Shown here piece after piece: positions 54,056 through 63,338 of a stretch of 64,000 bases of DNA. The notes below the pieces were generated by a model that saw only the letters and a program-made list of their open reading frames with translations, was not told the origin of the DNA and made no database searches. Each line of letters begins with the position of its first letter. Within the stretch, counting starts at the first letter, position 1. The stretch is from Gordonia sp. PDNC005. GTDB taxonomy: Bacteria > Actinomycetota > Actinomycetes > Mycobacteriales > Mycobacteriaceae. The DNA lies in the NCBI RefSeq assembly GCF_016919385.1, contig NZ_CP070351.1, positions 744,001-808,000 of the forward strand. The letters are read 5' to 3'. Made by a program: the position numbers and the translations under genes.

Positions 54056-55918
54056 ATGTGCGGAATCGTTGGATACGTGGGCTCGCGTCCCGCGCTGGAC
54101 ATCGTCGTCGACGCCCTGAGGCGCATGGAGTACCGCGGATACGACTCCGCAGGTGTTGCCATCCTCGACGGTGAAGGCGGCCTGACGGTCGAGAAGAAGG
54201 CCGGTCGCCTCGAGAATCTCGACAAGCAGATCGCCGAGGTGGGACCCGACGCGCTCACCGGCACGACCGGCATGGGCCACACCCGGTGGGCCACGCACGG
54301 CCAGCCGACCGACCGCAACGCGCACCCGCACGTGAGCCACGACGGCAAACTCGCCGTCGTCCACAACGGCATCATCGAGAACTACGCGCCGCTGCGCGCC
54401 GAACTCGAAGACTCCGGCATCGAGTTCTCCTCCGACACCGACACCGAGACCGCCGTCCACCTGCTCGAACGCGAGTACAACTCGGGTGAGCACGCAGGCG
54501 ACTTCGTGGCGGCCGCCTACTCGACGCTGCGCCGCCTCGAAGGTGCGTTCACGCTGGTCTTCACCCATTCCGATCACCCGGACACGATCGTCGCCGCACG
54601 CCGATCCACCCCGCTCGTGGTCGGTGTCGGCGACGGCGAGATGTTCCTCGCGTCCGATGTGACCGCATTCATCGAGCACACCCGCGAGGCCGTTGAACTC
54701 GGCCAGGACGAGGTCGTGGTGATCACCGCCGACAGCTATGCCGTCACCGACTTCGACGGAAACGTCACCGGCGGCACCCCGTTCCACATCGACTGGGACC
54801 TCGCCGCCGCCGAGAAGGGCGGCTACGACTACTTCATGCTCAAGGAGATCGCCGAGCAGCCCGCAGCGCTCTCGGACACCCTCCTCGGACACCTGCAGAA
54901 CGGTCGCATCGTGCTCGACGAGCAGCGGCTCTCCGATCAGGACCTCCGCGACGTGGACAAGGTGTTCGTCGTCGCATGCGGCACCGCGTACCACGCGGGC
55001 ATGATCGCGAAGTACGCCATCGAGCACTGGACCCGTCTGCCCGTCGAGGTGGAACTGGCGAGCGAGTTCCGCTACCGCGACCCGGTGCTCGACCGGTCGA
55101 CGCTGGTGGTCGCCATCAGCCAGTCCGGCGAGACCGCCGACACCCTCGAAGCCGTGCGCCACGCCAAGGACCAGAAGGCGCGCGTTCTCGCGATCTGCAA
55201 CACCAACGGTGCACAGATCCCACGTGAGTCCGACGCCGTCCTGTACACCCATGCGGGTCCGGAGATCGGTGTCGCATCGACCAAGTGCTTCCTCGCGCAG
55301 ATCGCCGCCGCCTACATGGTCGGCCTTGCGCTCGCACAGGCTGTCGGCACCAAGTACCAGGACGAAGTGGTTCGCGAATTCGAGGCGCTCGAGCAGATCC
55401 CGGCGGCTGTCGAGAAAGTGCTCGAGCAGATGGAACCGGTGCGTGACCTGGCGCGTTCGTTCGCATCGTCCGACACCGTCCTGTTCCTCGGCCGCCATGT
55501 CGGATACCCGGTGGCCCTCGAGGGTGCGCTCAAGCTCAAGGAACTCGCCTACATCCACGCCGAGGGCTTCGCGGCAGGCGAGCTCAAGCACGGCCCGATC
55601 GCTCTCATCGAGGACGGTCTGCCGGTGATCATCGTGATGCCGTCGCCCACCGGCCGGGCGCTGCTGCATTCGAAGATGGTCAGCAACATCCGGGAGATCC
55701 AGGCGCGCGGTGCGACGACGATCGTCATCGCCGAACCCGACGACACCGCCGCCGCCGCCGTCGCCGATCACCTGATCCCGATCCCGCCGACGCCGACGCT
55801 GCTGCAGCCGCTCGTCTCGACGGTCCCGCTGCAGGTGTTCGCGGCGACTGTCGCGCAGGCGCGCGGGTACGACGTCGACAAGCCGCGTAACCTCGCCAAG
55901 TCGGTCACCGTCGAATAG
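54056..55918 (+). CDS. glmS: Glutamine-fructose-6-phosphate aminotransferase (isomerizing)
   Basis: 620 aa. Makes glucosamine-6-P from fructose-6-P and glutamine. Class II glutaminase nucleophile Cys2 (MCGIVGYVG), GHTRWATHG, HNGIIENY; two SIS domains with VACGTAYHAG, SQSGETADTLEA, GVASTKCFLAQ and the C-terminal lysine in DKPRNLAKSVTVE. Full length. First enzyme of the hexosamine pathway, ahead of glmM. Equivalent of Rv3436c. No glmS ribozyme is expected or seen. Confidence 0.98.
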   Translation: MCGIVGYVGSRPALDIVVDALRRMEYRGYDSAGVAILDGEGGLTVEKKAGRLENLDKQIAEVGPDALTGTTGMGHTRWATHGQPTDRNAHPHVSHDGKLAVVHNGIIENYAPLRAELEDSGIEFSSDTDTETAVHLLEREYNSGEHAGDFVAAAYSTLRRLEGAFTLVFTHSDHPDTIVAARRSTPLVVGVGDGEMFLASDVTAFIEHTREAVELGQDEVVVITADSYAVTDFDGNVTGGTPFHIDWDLAAAEKGGYDYFMLKEIAEQPAALSDTLLGHLQNGRIVLDEQRLSDQDLRDVDKVFVVACGTAYHAGMIAKYAIEHWTRLPVEVELASEFRYRDPVLDRSTLVVAISQSGETADTLEAVRHAKDQKARVLAICNTNGAQIPRESDAVLYTHAGPEIGVASTKCFLAQIAAAYMVGLALAQAVGTKYQDEVVREFEALEQIPAAVEKVLEQMEPVRDLARSFASSDTVLFLGRHVGYPVALEGALKLKELAYIHAEGFAAGELKHGPIALIEDGLPVIIVMPSPTGRALLHSKMVSNIREIQARGATTIVIAEPDDTAAAAVADHLIPIPPTPTLLQPLVSTVPLQVFAATVAQARGYDVDKPRNLAKSVTVE

Positions 55919-55930
55919 GGCGTCTCCGCC

Positions 55931-57403
55931 GTGATCGCCTACTACAGGTCTGACGACATCAGATCAGCCGAGCAGGCCACGGCCGGATGGGCCGACGGCG
56001 CCCTGATGGCGCGGGCTGCTCACGCTGTCGCGTCGACGATCCTCGCCGAGCTCCGGCTGAGGACGGGCGCCGTGTACGGGCGGACCGTGGTCCTGCTCGT
56101 CGGCGCGGGAGACAACGGCGGCGACGCGTTGTACGCCGCGCGTCACCTGCGTGCGCGGGGTGTTCGGGTACTGGCGATTCGCACGTCGAGCCGAGTCCAT
56201 GACGCGGGTCTCGCCGACTTCCTCAGTGTCGGCGGCCGAGTCGTCGAACATCTGCCGGAACAGGTTCATCTCGCAGTCGACGCGGTGGTTGGGCTCGGGG
56301 GCCGCGGTCCGCTGCGTGAACCCGCTGCCGGACTGGTCGCCGACCTGGCGGCGCGTCACATTCCGATCGTCGCGGTCGACCTGCCGTCCGGCATCGACGC
56401 CGACACCGGCGTCGCCGGAGAGCCCTCGGTGAAAGCCGACGTGTCCGTGACGTTCGGCGTGCACCGCATCGCGCATCTCCTCGCCGCACCGAACTGCGGC
56501 CGGATCGTGGTGGCCGACATCAACATCACGCCATCCGGCGGGTGGGACGAGCCTGCGGTGACCAGTCCGAGTGACGCGGAGGTCGCAGATCTGTGGCCGC
56601 TTCCCGGGCCGGACGACGACAAGTACAGCCAGGGCGTAGTCGGAGTGATCGCGGGGTCGGCCAGGTATCCGGGTGCCGCCGTCTTGTGCACCGGCGCTGC
56701 GATCGCGGCGAGTTCGGGGATGACCCGGTACGTCGGGCCCGCAGTGGACGAGGTCTTGGCGCGCACACCGGAAGCGGTCGCGGTGACCGACATCAGCGCC
56801 GCCGGACGTGTCCAGGCATGGGTTGTGGGCCCCGGATACGGCACAGACGCGCACAGCATAGAACTGCTGGAACGTGTTCTCGATCACGACGTGCCGGTGC
56901 TTGTCGACGCCGACGCACTCACGGTCCTGGCTGCGCACGAACACGTTCGGGACGTCGTTCGGGAGCGCACGGCGCCCACGCTTCTCACCCCTCATGCAGG
57001 GGAGTTCGTCCGAATCGCGACCGCCGCCGGTAGTGACGCGGCCGAGCTCATCACCACCGATCGGCTCGCGGCGGTACGTCGTCTCGCCGCCGATCTGGAT
57101 GCGTCTGTGCTGCTCAAGGGGCGGGCGACACTGGTGTCCGATCCAGATGGAACCACTGGAGGCACCGAAGCGGGCTCGTCGTGGGCGGCGACCGCCGGGT
57201 CGGGTGACGTTCTCGCAGGCATCATCGGCGCACTCCTCGCCGCGGGTGTCGATCCGCGGGCCGCGGGTGTCGCCGGAGCACGTGTTCACGCTCGTGCAGC
57301 GGCGCACGCCAGTGGGGGAGCGCCGATCGGTGCGTCGGAGCTGGCCGCGGCGGTCCGTCCGGCTCTGCGTGAACTCATGCGTTTGCGACAATGGACTCGA
57401 TGA
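55931..57403 (+). CDS. nnr: Bifunctional NAD(P)H-hydrate epimerase/ADP-dependent dehydratase
   Basis: 490 aa from a GTG. The N-terminal YjeF_N epimerase part (VVLLVGAGDNGGDALYAARHLR, landmark; VDLPSGIDADTG) and the C-terminal carbohydrate-kinase-like dehydratase (VGVIAGSARYPGAAVL, LTPHAGEFVR, LLKGRATLV, AATAGSGDVLAGIIGALLAAG, landmark). Repairs hydrated NADH and NADPH. 12 nt after glmS; stop overlaps alr by 4 nt. Equivalent of Rv3433c. Confidence 0.94.
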   Translation: MIAYYRSDDIRSAEQATAGWADGALMARAAHAVASTILAELRLRTGAVYGRTVVLLVGAGDNGGDALYAARHLRARGVRVLAIRTSSRVHDAGLADFLSVGGRVVEHLPEQVHLAVDAVVGLGGRGPLREPAAGLVADLAARHIPIVAVDLPSGIDADTGVAGEPSVKADVSVTFGVHRIAHLLAAPNCGRIVVADINITPSGGWDEPAVTSPSDAEVADLWPLPGPDDDKYSQGVVGVIAGSARYPGAAVLCTGAAIAASSGMTRYVGPAVDEVLARTPEAVAVTDISAAGRVQAWVVGPGYGTDAHSIELLERVLDHDVPVLVDADALTVLAAHEHVRDVVRERTAPTLLTPHAGEFVRIATAAGSDAAELITTDRLAAVRRLAADLDASVLLKGRATLVSDPDGTTGGTEAGSSWAATAGSGDVLAGIIGALLAAGVDPRAAGVAGARVHARAAAHASGGAPIGASELAAAVRPALRELMRLRQWTR

Positions 57404-58560
57404 CAACCGCCAATCTGATCGCCACCGTCGACCTCGACGCCATCGCGCACAACGTCGGGGTACTCGGCGAACGCTCGGGCGCCGGGGTGATCGCCGTGGT
57501 CAAGGCCGACGGATACGGTCACGGTGCGGTGCCCGTCGCGAAAGCAGCATTGGCCGCCGGAGCCGCCGCCATCGGAACCGCAAGCATCCGCGAGGCGCGT
57601 GAACTCCGCGCAGGCGGCGTCGACGGTCACGTGATGGCGTGGCTGCATCGGCCCGACTCCGACTTCGCAGGCGCCGTCGCGGACCGGCTCGACATCGGCA
57701 TCAGTTCACCCCGACAACTCGACGCGGTCGTGGCCGCGGCACGTGCTGCCGGCACGACGGCCACAGTCACCGTCAAGGTCGACACCGGTTTGGCGCGCAG
57801 CGGCGTCGCCGCCGAGGAATGGGACGCCGCCGCGTCCGCCGTCGCGGCGGCCGTCGCCGAGGGCGCGGTGGAACTGAGCGGCGTCATGTGCCACCTCGTA
57901 TTCGGCGACGAGCCCGACAACCCGTTCAACGACGCACAGGCCGAGCGGCTCGACGTCGCCGTCGCCGACCTCACCCGCCGAGGAGCCCCACCGAGGATCG
58001 TGCACATGGCGAACTCGCCCGCAGCGCTGGCTCGACCCGATCTGGCTCGTGACCTCGTCCGACCGGGCATCGCGGTCTACGGCTACTCGCCGATCCCGTC
58101 GATGGGCGATTTTGGTCTCGTCCCCGCGATGACCCTCGAAACGCAGGTCTCACTGGTCAAGAAGGCCCAACAGGGCCAGGGTGTGTCGTACAGCCACACC
58201 TGGCATGCGCCGGCCGGCACCGTCCTCGGAGTGATTCCGGCAGGCTACGCCGACGGTGTGCCGCGTTCGCTGTCCGGCCGCCTGCAGGTGCACATCGGGG
58301 ACCGACTGTTCCCGAACGTCGGCCGGATCTGCATGGACCAGTTCGTGGTCGACCTCGGCCCGGACGGCGGAGGCGTCGCCGAAGGCGACCGCGCAGTGCT
58401 CTTCGGTCCGGCGTCTGCGGCACCGGGCGAACGGGTTCCCACCGCTACGGACTGGGCTGACGCCCTCGGCACCATCGACTATGAGATCGTCTCGCGCATC
58501 GGCTCGCGACCGGAACGCCGCTATGTCGGCGGGCCGTTCGGACAACCTCAGGAGGGCTGA
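57400..58560 (+). CDS. alr: Alanine racemase
   Basis: 386 aa when started at the ATG at 57400 that overlaps the nnr stop. PLP lysine K35 in VIAVVKADGYGHGAVPVA, the HSNMANS-like IVHMANSPAALA, RPGIAVYGYSP, catalytic Tyr in GVSYSHTWHAP, and NVGRICMDQFVVDLG. Supplies D-Ala for peptidoglycan. An ATG at 57391 is an alternative. Next gene follows after 1 nt. Confidence 0.96.
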   Translation: MTTANLIATVDLDAIAHNVGVLGERSGAGVIAVVKADGYGHGAVPVAKAALAAGAAAIGTASIREARELRAGGVDGHVMAWLHRPDSDFAGAVADRLDIGISSPRQLDAVVAAARAAGTTATVTVKVDTGLARSGVAAEEWDAAASAVAAAVAEGAVELSGVMCHLVFGDEPDNPFNDAQAERLDVAVADLTRRGAPPRIVHMANSPAALARPDLARDLVRPGIAVYGYSPIPSMGDFGLVPAMTLETQVSLVKKAQQGQGVSYSHTWHAPAGTVLGVIPAGYADGVPRSLSGRLQVHIGDRLFPNVGRICMDQFVVDLGPDGGGVAEGDRAVLFGPASAAPGERVPTATDWADALGTIDYEIVSRIGSRPERRYVGGPFGQPQEG

Positions 58561-58561
58561 C

Positions 58562-59755
58562 ATGGCGCAGCGAAAGGTCTTCAAGCGGAAACCCAAGACC
58601 GCCAAGCGGACGCCCGCGTGGCGGTCCGGGCTGACCCAGGTCGGCTCCCTCGGAGCAGAGGCTGCGGGCGGTGTGATGCGGCGACGTCGGACACGGAAAG
58701 TGATCGGCGGCGTCGACCCGAACGAGCACATCGACTTCAAGCAGATCTACCGCGACGAGTCGTCGACCGTCACCGCGGACGACGGAGTGGCCCTTGCTGT
58801 TCGGTCGTTCGTGACCGGCCCGGACACGGACGACGGGCAGCCGTGGGGCCGGACCTCCACACCAGAGCTCACCGTGATCTTCGTCCACGGCTTCACCCTG
58901 CGGATGGCCTCGTGGCACTTCCAGCGGTACGCGCTCGCGCAGCGGTGGTCCGACCGCCGCATCAAGATGGTGTTCTACGACCAGCGCGGGCACGGCGCCA
59001 GCGATCTGTCGGCGGCGGAGACCTCCACGATGGCGCAGCTCGGCGACGATCTCGCAGCCGTCATCCGAACCATGGCGACCACCGGACCGGTTGTTCTCGT
59101 CGGCCATTCGATGGGCGGCATGTCGATCATGTCCCTCGCTCGGCGGCACCCGAGGCTGTTCGGTCACGGCGGACGGATCGCCGGTGTCGGGCTCGTCTCG
59201 ACCGCGGCGCGCGGCATCACCGAGGCCGGCCTCGGTGAAGGGTTGAACAACCCGATCGTCGACGCGCTGGGCCTGTCGGTCCGGTACGTTCCCCGCGCGG
59301 TGCAGGCCGGCCGCGGCATCACCCGCCGGGTGGTGGAGCCGGTGCTGGTGGCGGCGAGCTTCGGGCCGGAATATCACAGTCCAGCCGCAGGTCGCGCCGT
59401 CGAATCGATGATTCAGAACACGCACATCGCGACGATGGTCAACTTTCTCAAGGTCCTCGAGAGTCACGACGAAGTGACGGCGCTGCCGGTGATCGCTCGG
59501 GTCCCGTCTGTTGTCATGTGCGGCGACGCCGATCGCCTCACGCCGCTGGCGAACTCGGTGGCCATGTACTCAGAGCTCGGGCAGGATTCGCGGTTGATCG
59601 TCGCCGAGGGCTGCGGGCACATGCTGCCTATGGAGTACCCGGAGCTTGTCACCGACGGCATCGAGGATCTCGTCAACCGCTCAAGGGTCGCGCTCGGCCG
59701 CCCGGTGATGCCGTGGCGCACGGCACGCCGCGACGAGATCAGGTCGCGGCCGTGA
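58562..59755 (+). CDS. Alpha/beta hydrolase
   Basis: 397 aa. A basic N-terminal extension (KVFKRKPKTAKRTPAWRSG, RRRRTRK) precedes a standard hydrolase: oxyanion region FVHGFTLRMASWHFQ, nucleophile S183 in LVGHSMGGMS, acid D in VMCGDADRLTP, His in GCGHMLPMEYP. Substrate unknown. Embedded between alr and tsaE with 1-nt and 4-nt junctions, an arrangement seen in many Mycobacteriales. A role in cell wall or lipid turnover is guesswork. Confidence 0.88.
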   Translation: MAQRKVFKRKPKTAKRTPAWRSGLTQVGSLGAEAAGGVMRRRRTRKVIGGVDPNEHIDFKQIYRDESSTVTADDGVALAVRSFVTGPDTDDGQPWGRTSTPELTVIFVHGFTLRMASWHFQRYALAQRWSDRRIKMVFYDQRGHGASDLSAAETSTMAQLGDDLAAVIRTMATTGPVVLVGHSMGGMSIMSLARRHPRLFGHGGRIAGVGLVSTAARGITEAGLGEGLNNPIVDALGLSVRYVPRAVQAGRGITRRVVEPVLVAASFGPEYHSPAAGRAVESMIQNTHIATMVNFLKVLESHDEVTALPVIARVPSVVMCGDADRLTPLANSVAMYSELGQDSRLIVAEGCGHMLPMEYPELVTDGIEDLVNRSRVALGRPVMPWRTARRDEIRSRP

Positions 59756-60243
59756 GCGCGCAGCGCCATGCAGGGGGACATCGGCTCGGGGGACGCCGGG
59801 ACCTGCCCGACACCGCCGACACCGAAGCTCTCGGACGAGAACTGGCCGCCGGCCTCCGCGCGGGCGACCTGGTGATTCTCGACGGACCTCTCGGTGCAGG
59901 CAAGACCGCGCTGACCCGAGGCATCGGCGCCGGACTCGGAGTTGTCGGACGCGTGTCGTCGCCGACGTTCATCATCGCCCGACAGCACGCACCAGGTGCC
60001 ACCGGACAGCCCGGAATGGTGCATGTCGACGCCTATCGGCTGGCCGACGCGAACGGGACGGCGACCCTGGACGACCTCGACGCACTGGATCTCGACACCG
60101 ACCTGACCGACAGCGTGGTCGTCGTCGAATGGGGTGAAGGCGTCGCGGAGCGTCTCGCCGACGAACATCTCCTGGTGCGACTGCGCCGCGACGACGAGAC
60201 CGAGACACGGCACGCCGTGTGGGAGTGGGTGAGCACCACATGA
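59752..60243 (+). CDS. tsaE: tRNA t6A biosynthesis ATPase TsaE
   Basis: 163 aa from a GTG overlapping the hydrolase stop. Walker A in VILDGPLGAGKTALTRGIGAGLG (landmark), switch VSSPTFIIARQH, Walker B region MVHVDAYRL and VVVVEWGEGVAERL. TsaE drives the TsaB-TsaD complex that adds threonylcarbamoyl to A37 of ANN-decoding tRNAs. Overlaps tsaB by 4 nt. Confidence 0.94.
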   Translation: MSAQRHAGGHRLGGRRDLPDTADTEALGRELAAGLRAGDLVILDGPLGAGKTALTRGIGAGLGVVGRVSSPTFIIARQHAPGATGQPGMVHVDAYRLADANGTATLDDLDALDLDTDLTDSVVVVEWGEGVAERLADEHLLVRLRRDDETETRHAVWEWVSTT

Positions 60244-61001
60244 CGACTGCAGGCGATCCGGTGAGAGTGCTGGCGATCGACACGGCCACCGAAGCGGTGG
60301 TGACCGGTGTCGTCAGCGTCGCGGGCGACACGATCACGACGCTCGCCGAACGCTCGATAACCGAGAACCGGCGGCACGCCGAGATCCTGACCACCCTCAT
60401 CCGTGAGGTGCTCGACGAAGCAGGACTTGCCGGAAGCGACCTCGACGCGGTCGTCGTCGGTGCGGGCCCGGGCCCGTTCACCGGGCTGCGCGTCGGTATG
60501 GCGACTGCGTCGGCGTACGCCGACGCGCTCGGACTTCCCGTACACGGCGTGTGCTCCCTCGACGGGATCGCCGTCGACGCCGCCCTCGACGGCGAGACGC
60601 TCGTCGTCACCGATGCGCGCCGACGCGAAGTGTACTGGGCGCGCTACCGCGGAGCCGAGCGGATCGACGGGCCCGGTGTCCTCGCACCCGCCGCACTCGA
60701 GACCGGCGGCGCCACCATCGTCGGGCCGCAACGTCTCCTCGAGACCATCGATCACACCGACTCTCGCGAGCTCATCGCCCCGACGGCCGCAGGTATCGTG
60801 ACGGCCCTTTCTACTCGCCAGCTCGCTCAAGGAGCAGAAGACGAGTCGAAGAGCGAGGCCGACCAGCTCTGCTCCTTGAGCGAGCTGGCGAGTCGAAAGG
60901 CCACGCACGCCCTCGAACCCCTCTACCTGCGCCGTCCGGACGCGGTGGAACTGAAGGATCAGCGCCGGAAGTCGTTGTTGCCGGTGACCGGCGGTGAGTG
61001 A
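60240..61001 (+). CDS. tsaB: tRNA t6A biosynthesis protein TsaB with an inserted repeat-encoded segment
   Basis: 253 aa, about 40 residues longer than the roughly 211-aa M. tuberculosis protein. Core marks: VLAIDTATEAVVTGVV, VVVGAGPGPFTGLRVGMA, VTDARRREVYWARY and the C-terminal LEPLYLRRPDAVELK. Residues ~188-221 (STRQLAQGAED..., ...LCSLSELASRKA) are encoded entirely by a palindromic repeat (60803-60902) of a family also found in intergenic DNA. The insert keeps the frame and lies just before the final conserved segment, in a loop or linker. TsaB is the scaffold partner of TsaD. The final 8 nt overlap rimI. Confidence 0.93.
   Translation: MTTAGDPVRVLAIDTATEAVVTGVVSVAGDTITTLAERSITENRRHAEILTTLIREVLDEAGLAGSDLDAVVVGAGPGPFTGLRVGMATASAYADALGLPVHGVCSLDGIAVDAALDGETLVVTDARRREVYWARYRGAERIDGPGVLAPAALETGGATIVGPQRLLETIDHTDSRELIAPTAAGIVTALSTRQLAQGAEDESKSEADQLCSLSELASRKATHALEPLYLRRPDAVELKDQRRKSLLPVTGGE
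60803..60902. repeat. Palindromic repeat inserted in frame inside tsaB
   Basis: Left arm 60803-60839 (ending gctcgctcaaggagcaga) and right arm 60868-60902 (tctgctccttgagcgagc and on) are complementary over about 35 nt with one extra base and one mismatch; the loop is 28 nt. Same family as 10124-10296 and 35692-35733. Confidence 0.88.
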
Positions 61002-61491
61002 CCTGCCCGTCATCGACGCCCTGACCGAGGAAGACCTGCCGCGATGTGCGGAGTTGGAGGCCGAGATCTTCGCCGATGAGTCACCGTGGCCGCTGAGCGG
61101 CTTCGTCGCCGAACTGCGCGCGCCGCACAACCGATACTTCGCGGCGCGGACCGCGGCGGGAGAACCGGTCGCCGGATACGCGGGCATCAGTGTGCTCGGT
61201 CCCGCGGACGGCCGGGAATGCGAGATCCACACGATCGCCGTCGATCCGGTCCATCGTGGATCTCGCTACGGCTTGGCGCTGCTGGAGACGATGCTGGCGG
61301 TGGCCGACGCGGAGTCGGCGCCGACCTTCCTCGAGGTCCGCACCGACAACCGGCCCGCCATCGACCTGTACGAACGCAGCGGATTCCGCGTCGTCGGAAC
61401 CCGACGCAACTACTATCAGCCGTCCGGTGCCGACGCCTTCACCATGGTGCGGCCCGCCTGCGGCACATCTGACCAGGAGGAACGCCCGTGA
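60994..61491 (+). CDS. rimI: Ribosomal protein S18-alanine N-acetyltransferase RimI
   Basis: 165 aa from a GTG. GNAT fold with acetyl-CoA loop [25 protein letters not shown] (landmark; R-G-S-R-Y-G variant of Q/RxxGxG/A), [29 protein letters not shown] (landmark), the C-terminal features of RimI. As usual in actinobacteria it sits between tsaB and tsaD. Overlaps tsaD by 4 nt. Confidence 0.9.
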   Translation: MSDLPVIDALTEEDLPRCAELEAEIFADESPWPLSGFVAELRAPHNRYFAARTAAGEPVAGYAGISVLGPADGRECEIHTIAVDPVHRGSRYGLALLETMLAVADAESAPTFLEVRTDNRPAIDLYERSGFRVVGTRRNYYQPSGADAFTMVRPACGTSDQEERP

Positions 61492-62516
61492 TCGTGATGG
61501 GCATCGAGAGTTCGTGCGACGAGACCGGCGTCGGTGTCGTCTCATGGGACGGCGAGACCGCCACTCTCCTCGCCGACGAGGTCGCGTCCAGCGTCGACGA
61601 ACACGCCCGCTACGGCGGAGTGGTGCCGGAGGTCGCGTCGCGCGCTCACCTGCAGGCGATGGTCCCGACGATGACGCGTGCGCGTGAGGCGGCGGAGATC
61701 GACCGTCCGGACGCGATCGCAGTGACGATCGGCCCCGGCCTGGCCGGTGCGCTGCTCGTCGGCGTCGCCGCGGCCAAGGCGTATGCACTCGCCTGGGACG
61801 TGCCGCTCTACGCGGTCAATCATCTCGGTGGACACGTCGCGGTCGACACCCTCGAGCACGGCCCCATGCCGTCGTCGGTGGCGCTGCTCGTCTCTGGTGG
61901 GCACACTCATCTCCTCGGCATAGACAGCCTCGATCAGCCGCTCGTCGAGATGGGCACCACCGTCGACGACGCGGCGGGGGAGGCGTTCGACAAGGTTGCG
62001 CGTCTGCTCGACCTCGGATACCCCGGCGGCCCGGCGCTCGACGAGGCGGCGCGAGAGGGCGACCCGACGGCGATCAAGTTTCCGCGCGGCCTCACCGGTC
62101 CGCGCGACGCGCCGTACGACTTCTCGTTCAGCGGCCTGAAGACTGCGGTCGCCCGGTACGTCGAAGGTGAGGTGCGTTCGGGGCGAACGGTGTCGATTCC
62201 GGATGTCGCCGCGTCGTTCCAGGAAGCGGTCGCCGATGTGCTCACGGCGAAAGCCATCCGCGCATGTCGCGAACGCGACGTCTCGACGCTGGTGCTCGGT
62301 GGCGGTGCGACGGCCAACTCGAGGATCCGCTCGCTGGCCGACGAACGGACCGCCGCCGCGGGGATCGAACTCCGTGTCCCGAAGCCTCGCCTGTGCACCG
62401 ACAACGGCGTCATGGTCGCGACCCTCGGCGCGCACGTCATCGGGGGCGGAGCGCCTGCGTCGCCGTTGACCGTGGCCACCGATCCCGGAATGAGCGTCCA
62501 GATCAGCAAGCTGTGA
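61488..62516 (+). CDS. tsaD: tRNA threonylcarbamoyltransferase TsaD
   Basis: 342 aa from a GTG. Metal ligands H112 and H116 in [11 protein letters not shown]; other marks [65 protein letters not shown] and [10 protein letters not shown]. Catalyses transfer of the threonylcarbamoyl group to tRNA A37. End of the nnr-to-tsaD chain, in which nearly all genes overlap or abut. Confidence 0.97.
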   Translation: MIVMGIESSCDETGVGVVSWDGETATLLADEVASSVDEHARYGGVVPEVASRAHLQAMVPTMTRAREAAEIDRPDAIAVTIGPGLAGALLVGVAAAKAYALAWDVPLYAVNHLGGHVAVDTLEHGPMPSSVALLVSGGHTHLLGIDSLDQPLVEMGTTVDDAAGEAFDKVARLLDLGYPGGPALDEAAREGDPTAIKFPRGLTGPRDAPYDFSFSGLKTAVARYVEGEVRSGRTVSIPDVAASFQEAVADVLTAKAIRACRERDVSTLVLGGGATANSRIRSLADERTAAAGIELRVPKPRLCTDNGVMVATLGAHVIGGGAPASPLTVATDPGMSVQISKL

Positions 62517-62543
62517 GCGAAACTCCCGCCCGACCTTGATGGT

Positions 62544-62570
62544 TTAGCACTCCCATGGGTAGAGTGCTAG
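62544..62570. promoter_or_regulatory. CIRCE element (HrcA operator) of groES
   Basis: TTAGCACTC (62544-62552), 9-nt spacer, GAGTGCTAG (62562-62570): the CIRCE consensus with one mismatch in the last base. It overlaps a possible promoter TTGATG (62536-62541) - 18 nt - TAGAGT (62560-62565), so HrcA would block transcription. Confidence 0.9.
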
Positions 62571-62675
62571 ATGGCTCTGGTGCACCGTCCACGGCACCCG
62601 CGACGACGCGGACGTGTGCACCGATACAAAGAGCCGCGAACGTTATTCGGTAACACGAAGAGAAGGAATGACATC

Positions 62676-62972
62676 GTGGCGAGCGTGAACATCAAGCCGC
62701 TAGAGGACAAGATCCTGGTGCAGGCCGTTGAGGCCGAGACGACCACCGCTTCCGGTCTGGTCATCCCGGATTCGGCTAAGGAGAAGCCGTCTGAGGGCAA
62801 GGTCATCGCAGTTGGCCCGGGTCGGGTCACCGAAGCCGGCAACCGCGTCCCCGTCGACGTCGCCGAGGGCGACGTCGTTATCTACAGCAAGTACGGCGGC
62901 ACCGAGGTCAAGTACGCAGGCGAGGAGTACCTCATCCTCTCTGCACGCGACATCCTCGCAGTGGTCGGCTGA
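62676..62972 (+). CDS. groES: Co-chaperonin GroES
   Basis: 98 aa from a GTG ([25 protein letters not shown] start, landmark) with AGAAGGA upstream. Mobile loop [19 protein letters not shown] (landmark), then VGPGRV and [19 protein letters not shown]. Caps GroEL. Under CIRCE control. A very strong terminator follows and no groEL is present; in M. tuberculosis groEL1 directly follows. Confidence 0.97.
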   Translation: MASVNIKPLEDKILVQAVEAETTTASGLVIPDSAKEKPSEGKVIAVGPGRVTEAGNRVPVDVAEGDVVIYSKYGGTEVKYAGEEYLILSARDILAVVG

Positions 62973-62992
62973 TACAGCCTTCCCGACGCAGC

Positions 62993-63031
62993 AGAACGCC
63001 CCGACCGGATTCCGGTCGGGGCGTTCTTTGT
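62993..63031 (+). terminator. Strong terminator after groES
   Basis: Perfect 16-bp stem: agaacgccccgaccgg (62993-63008) and its complement (63012-63027), 3-nt loop, followed by ttgtctg. Confidence 0.9.
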
Positions 63032-63041
63032 CTGTGGCCTG

Positions 63042-63338
63042 CTAGCCGGCGAGGCGGCGGGGCGAGCGGCGGCGGAGAAGGTTGCGCTCAGACTCCGTCA
63101 TGCCGCCCCAGATGCCGTACGGTTCGTCGACGCTGAGGGCGTGTGATCGGCACTGGTTGAGGACGGGGCATGCACCGCAGACCTGCTTGGCCCGGCGTTC
63201 GCGCTGAGTGCGTGCCTGGCCTCGTTCGCCTTCGGGATGGAAGAACACAGAGGAGTCGAGTCCGCGGCAGCTGCCGTTCATCTGCCAATCCCAGAAATCG
63301 GAATTGGGTCCAGGCAGGCGGTCGAGCGTGGTGATCAA
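63042..63338 (-). CDS. WhiB-family iron-sulfur regulator (WhiB3-like)
   Basis: 98 aa from TTG at 63338, which has a good ribosome site (AGGGAGAGAAGA) before it. Four cluster cysteines: C in MNGSCRGLDSS, then QVCGACPVLNQCRSHAL (CxxC...C spacing of the family). The GIWGG turn (DEPYGIWGGMTESE) and the basic C-terminus RRRSPRRLAG follow. LPGPNSDFWDWQ and FFHPEGERGQARTQRE match WhiB3, whose gene lies near groEL1 in M. tuberculosis (Rv3416). Redox-responsive transcription factor. The frame extends upstream to 63470 without family similarity. Confidence 0.88.
   Translation of the reverse strand: MITTLDRLPGPNSDFWDWQMNGSCRGLDSSVFFHPEGERGQARTQRERRAKQVCGACPVLNQCRSHALSVDEPYGIWGGMTESERNLLRRRSPRRLAG

Noticed and set aside
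54047..55771. 574-codon open frame on the minus strand
   Set aside because: Antisense to glmS, which has every family motif.
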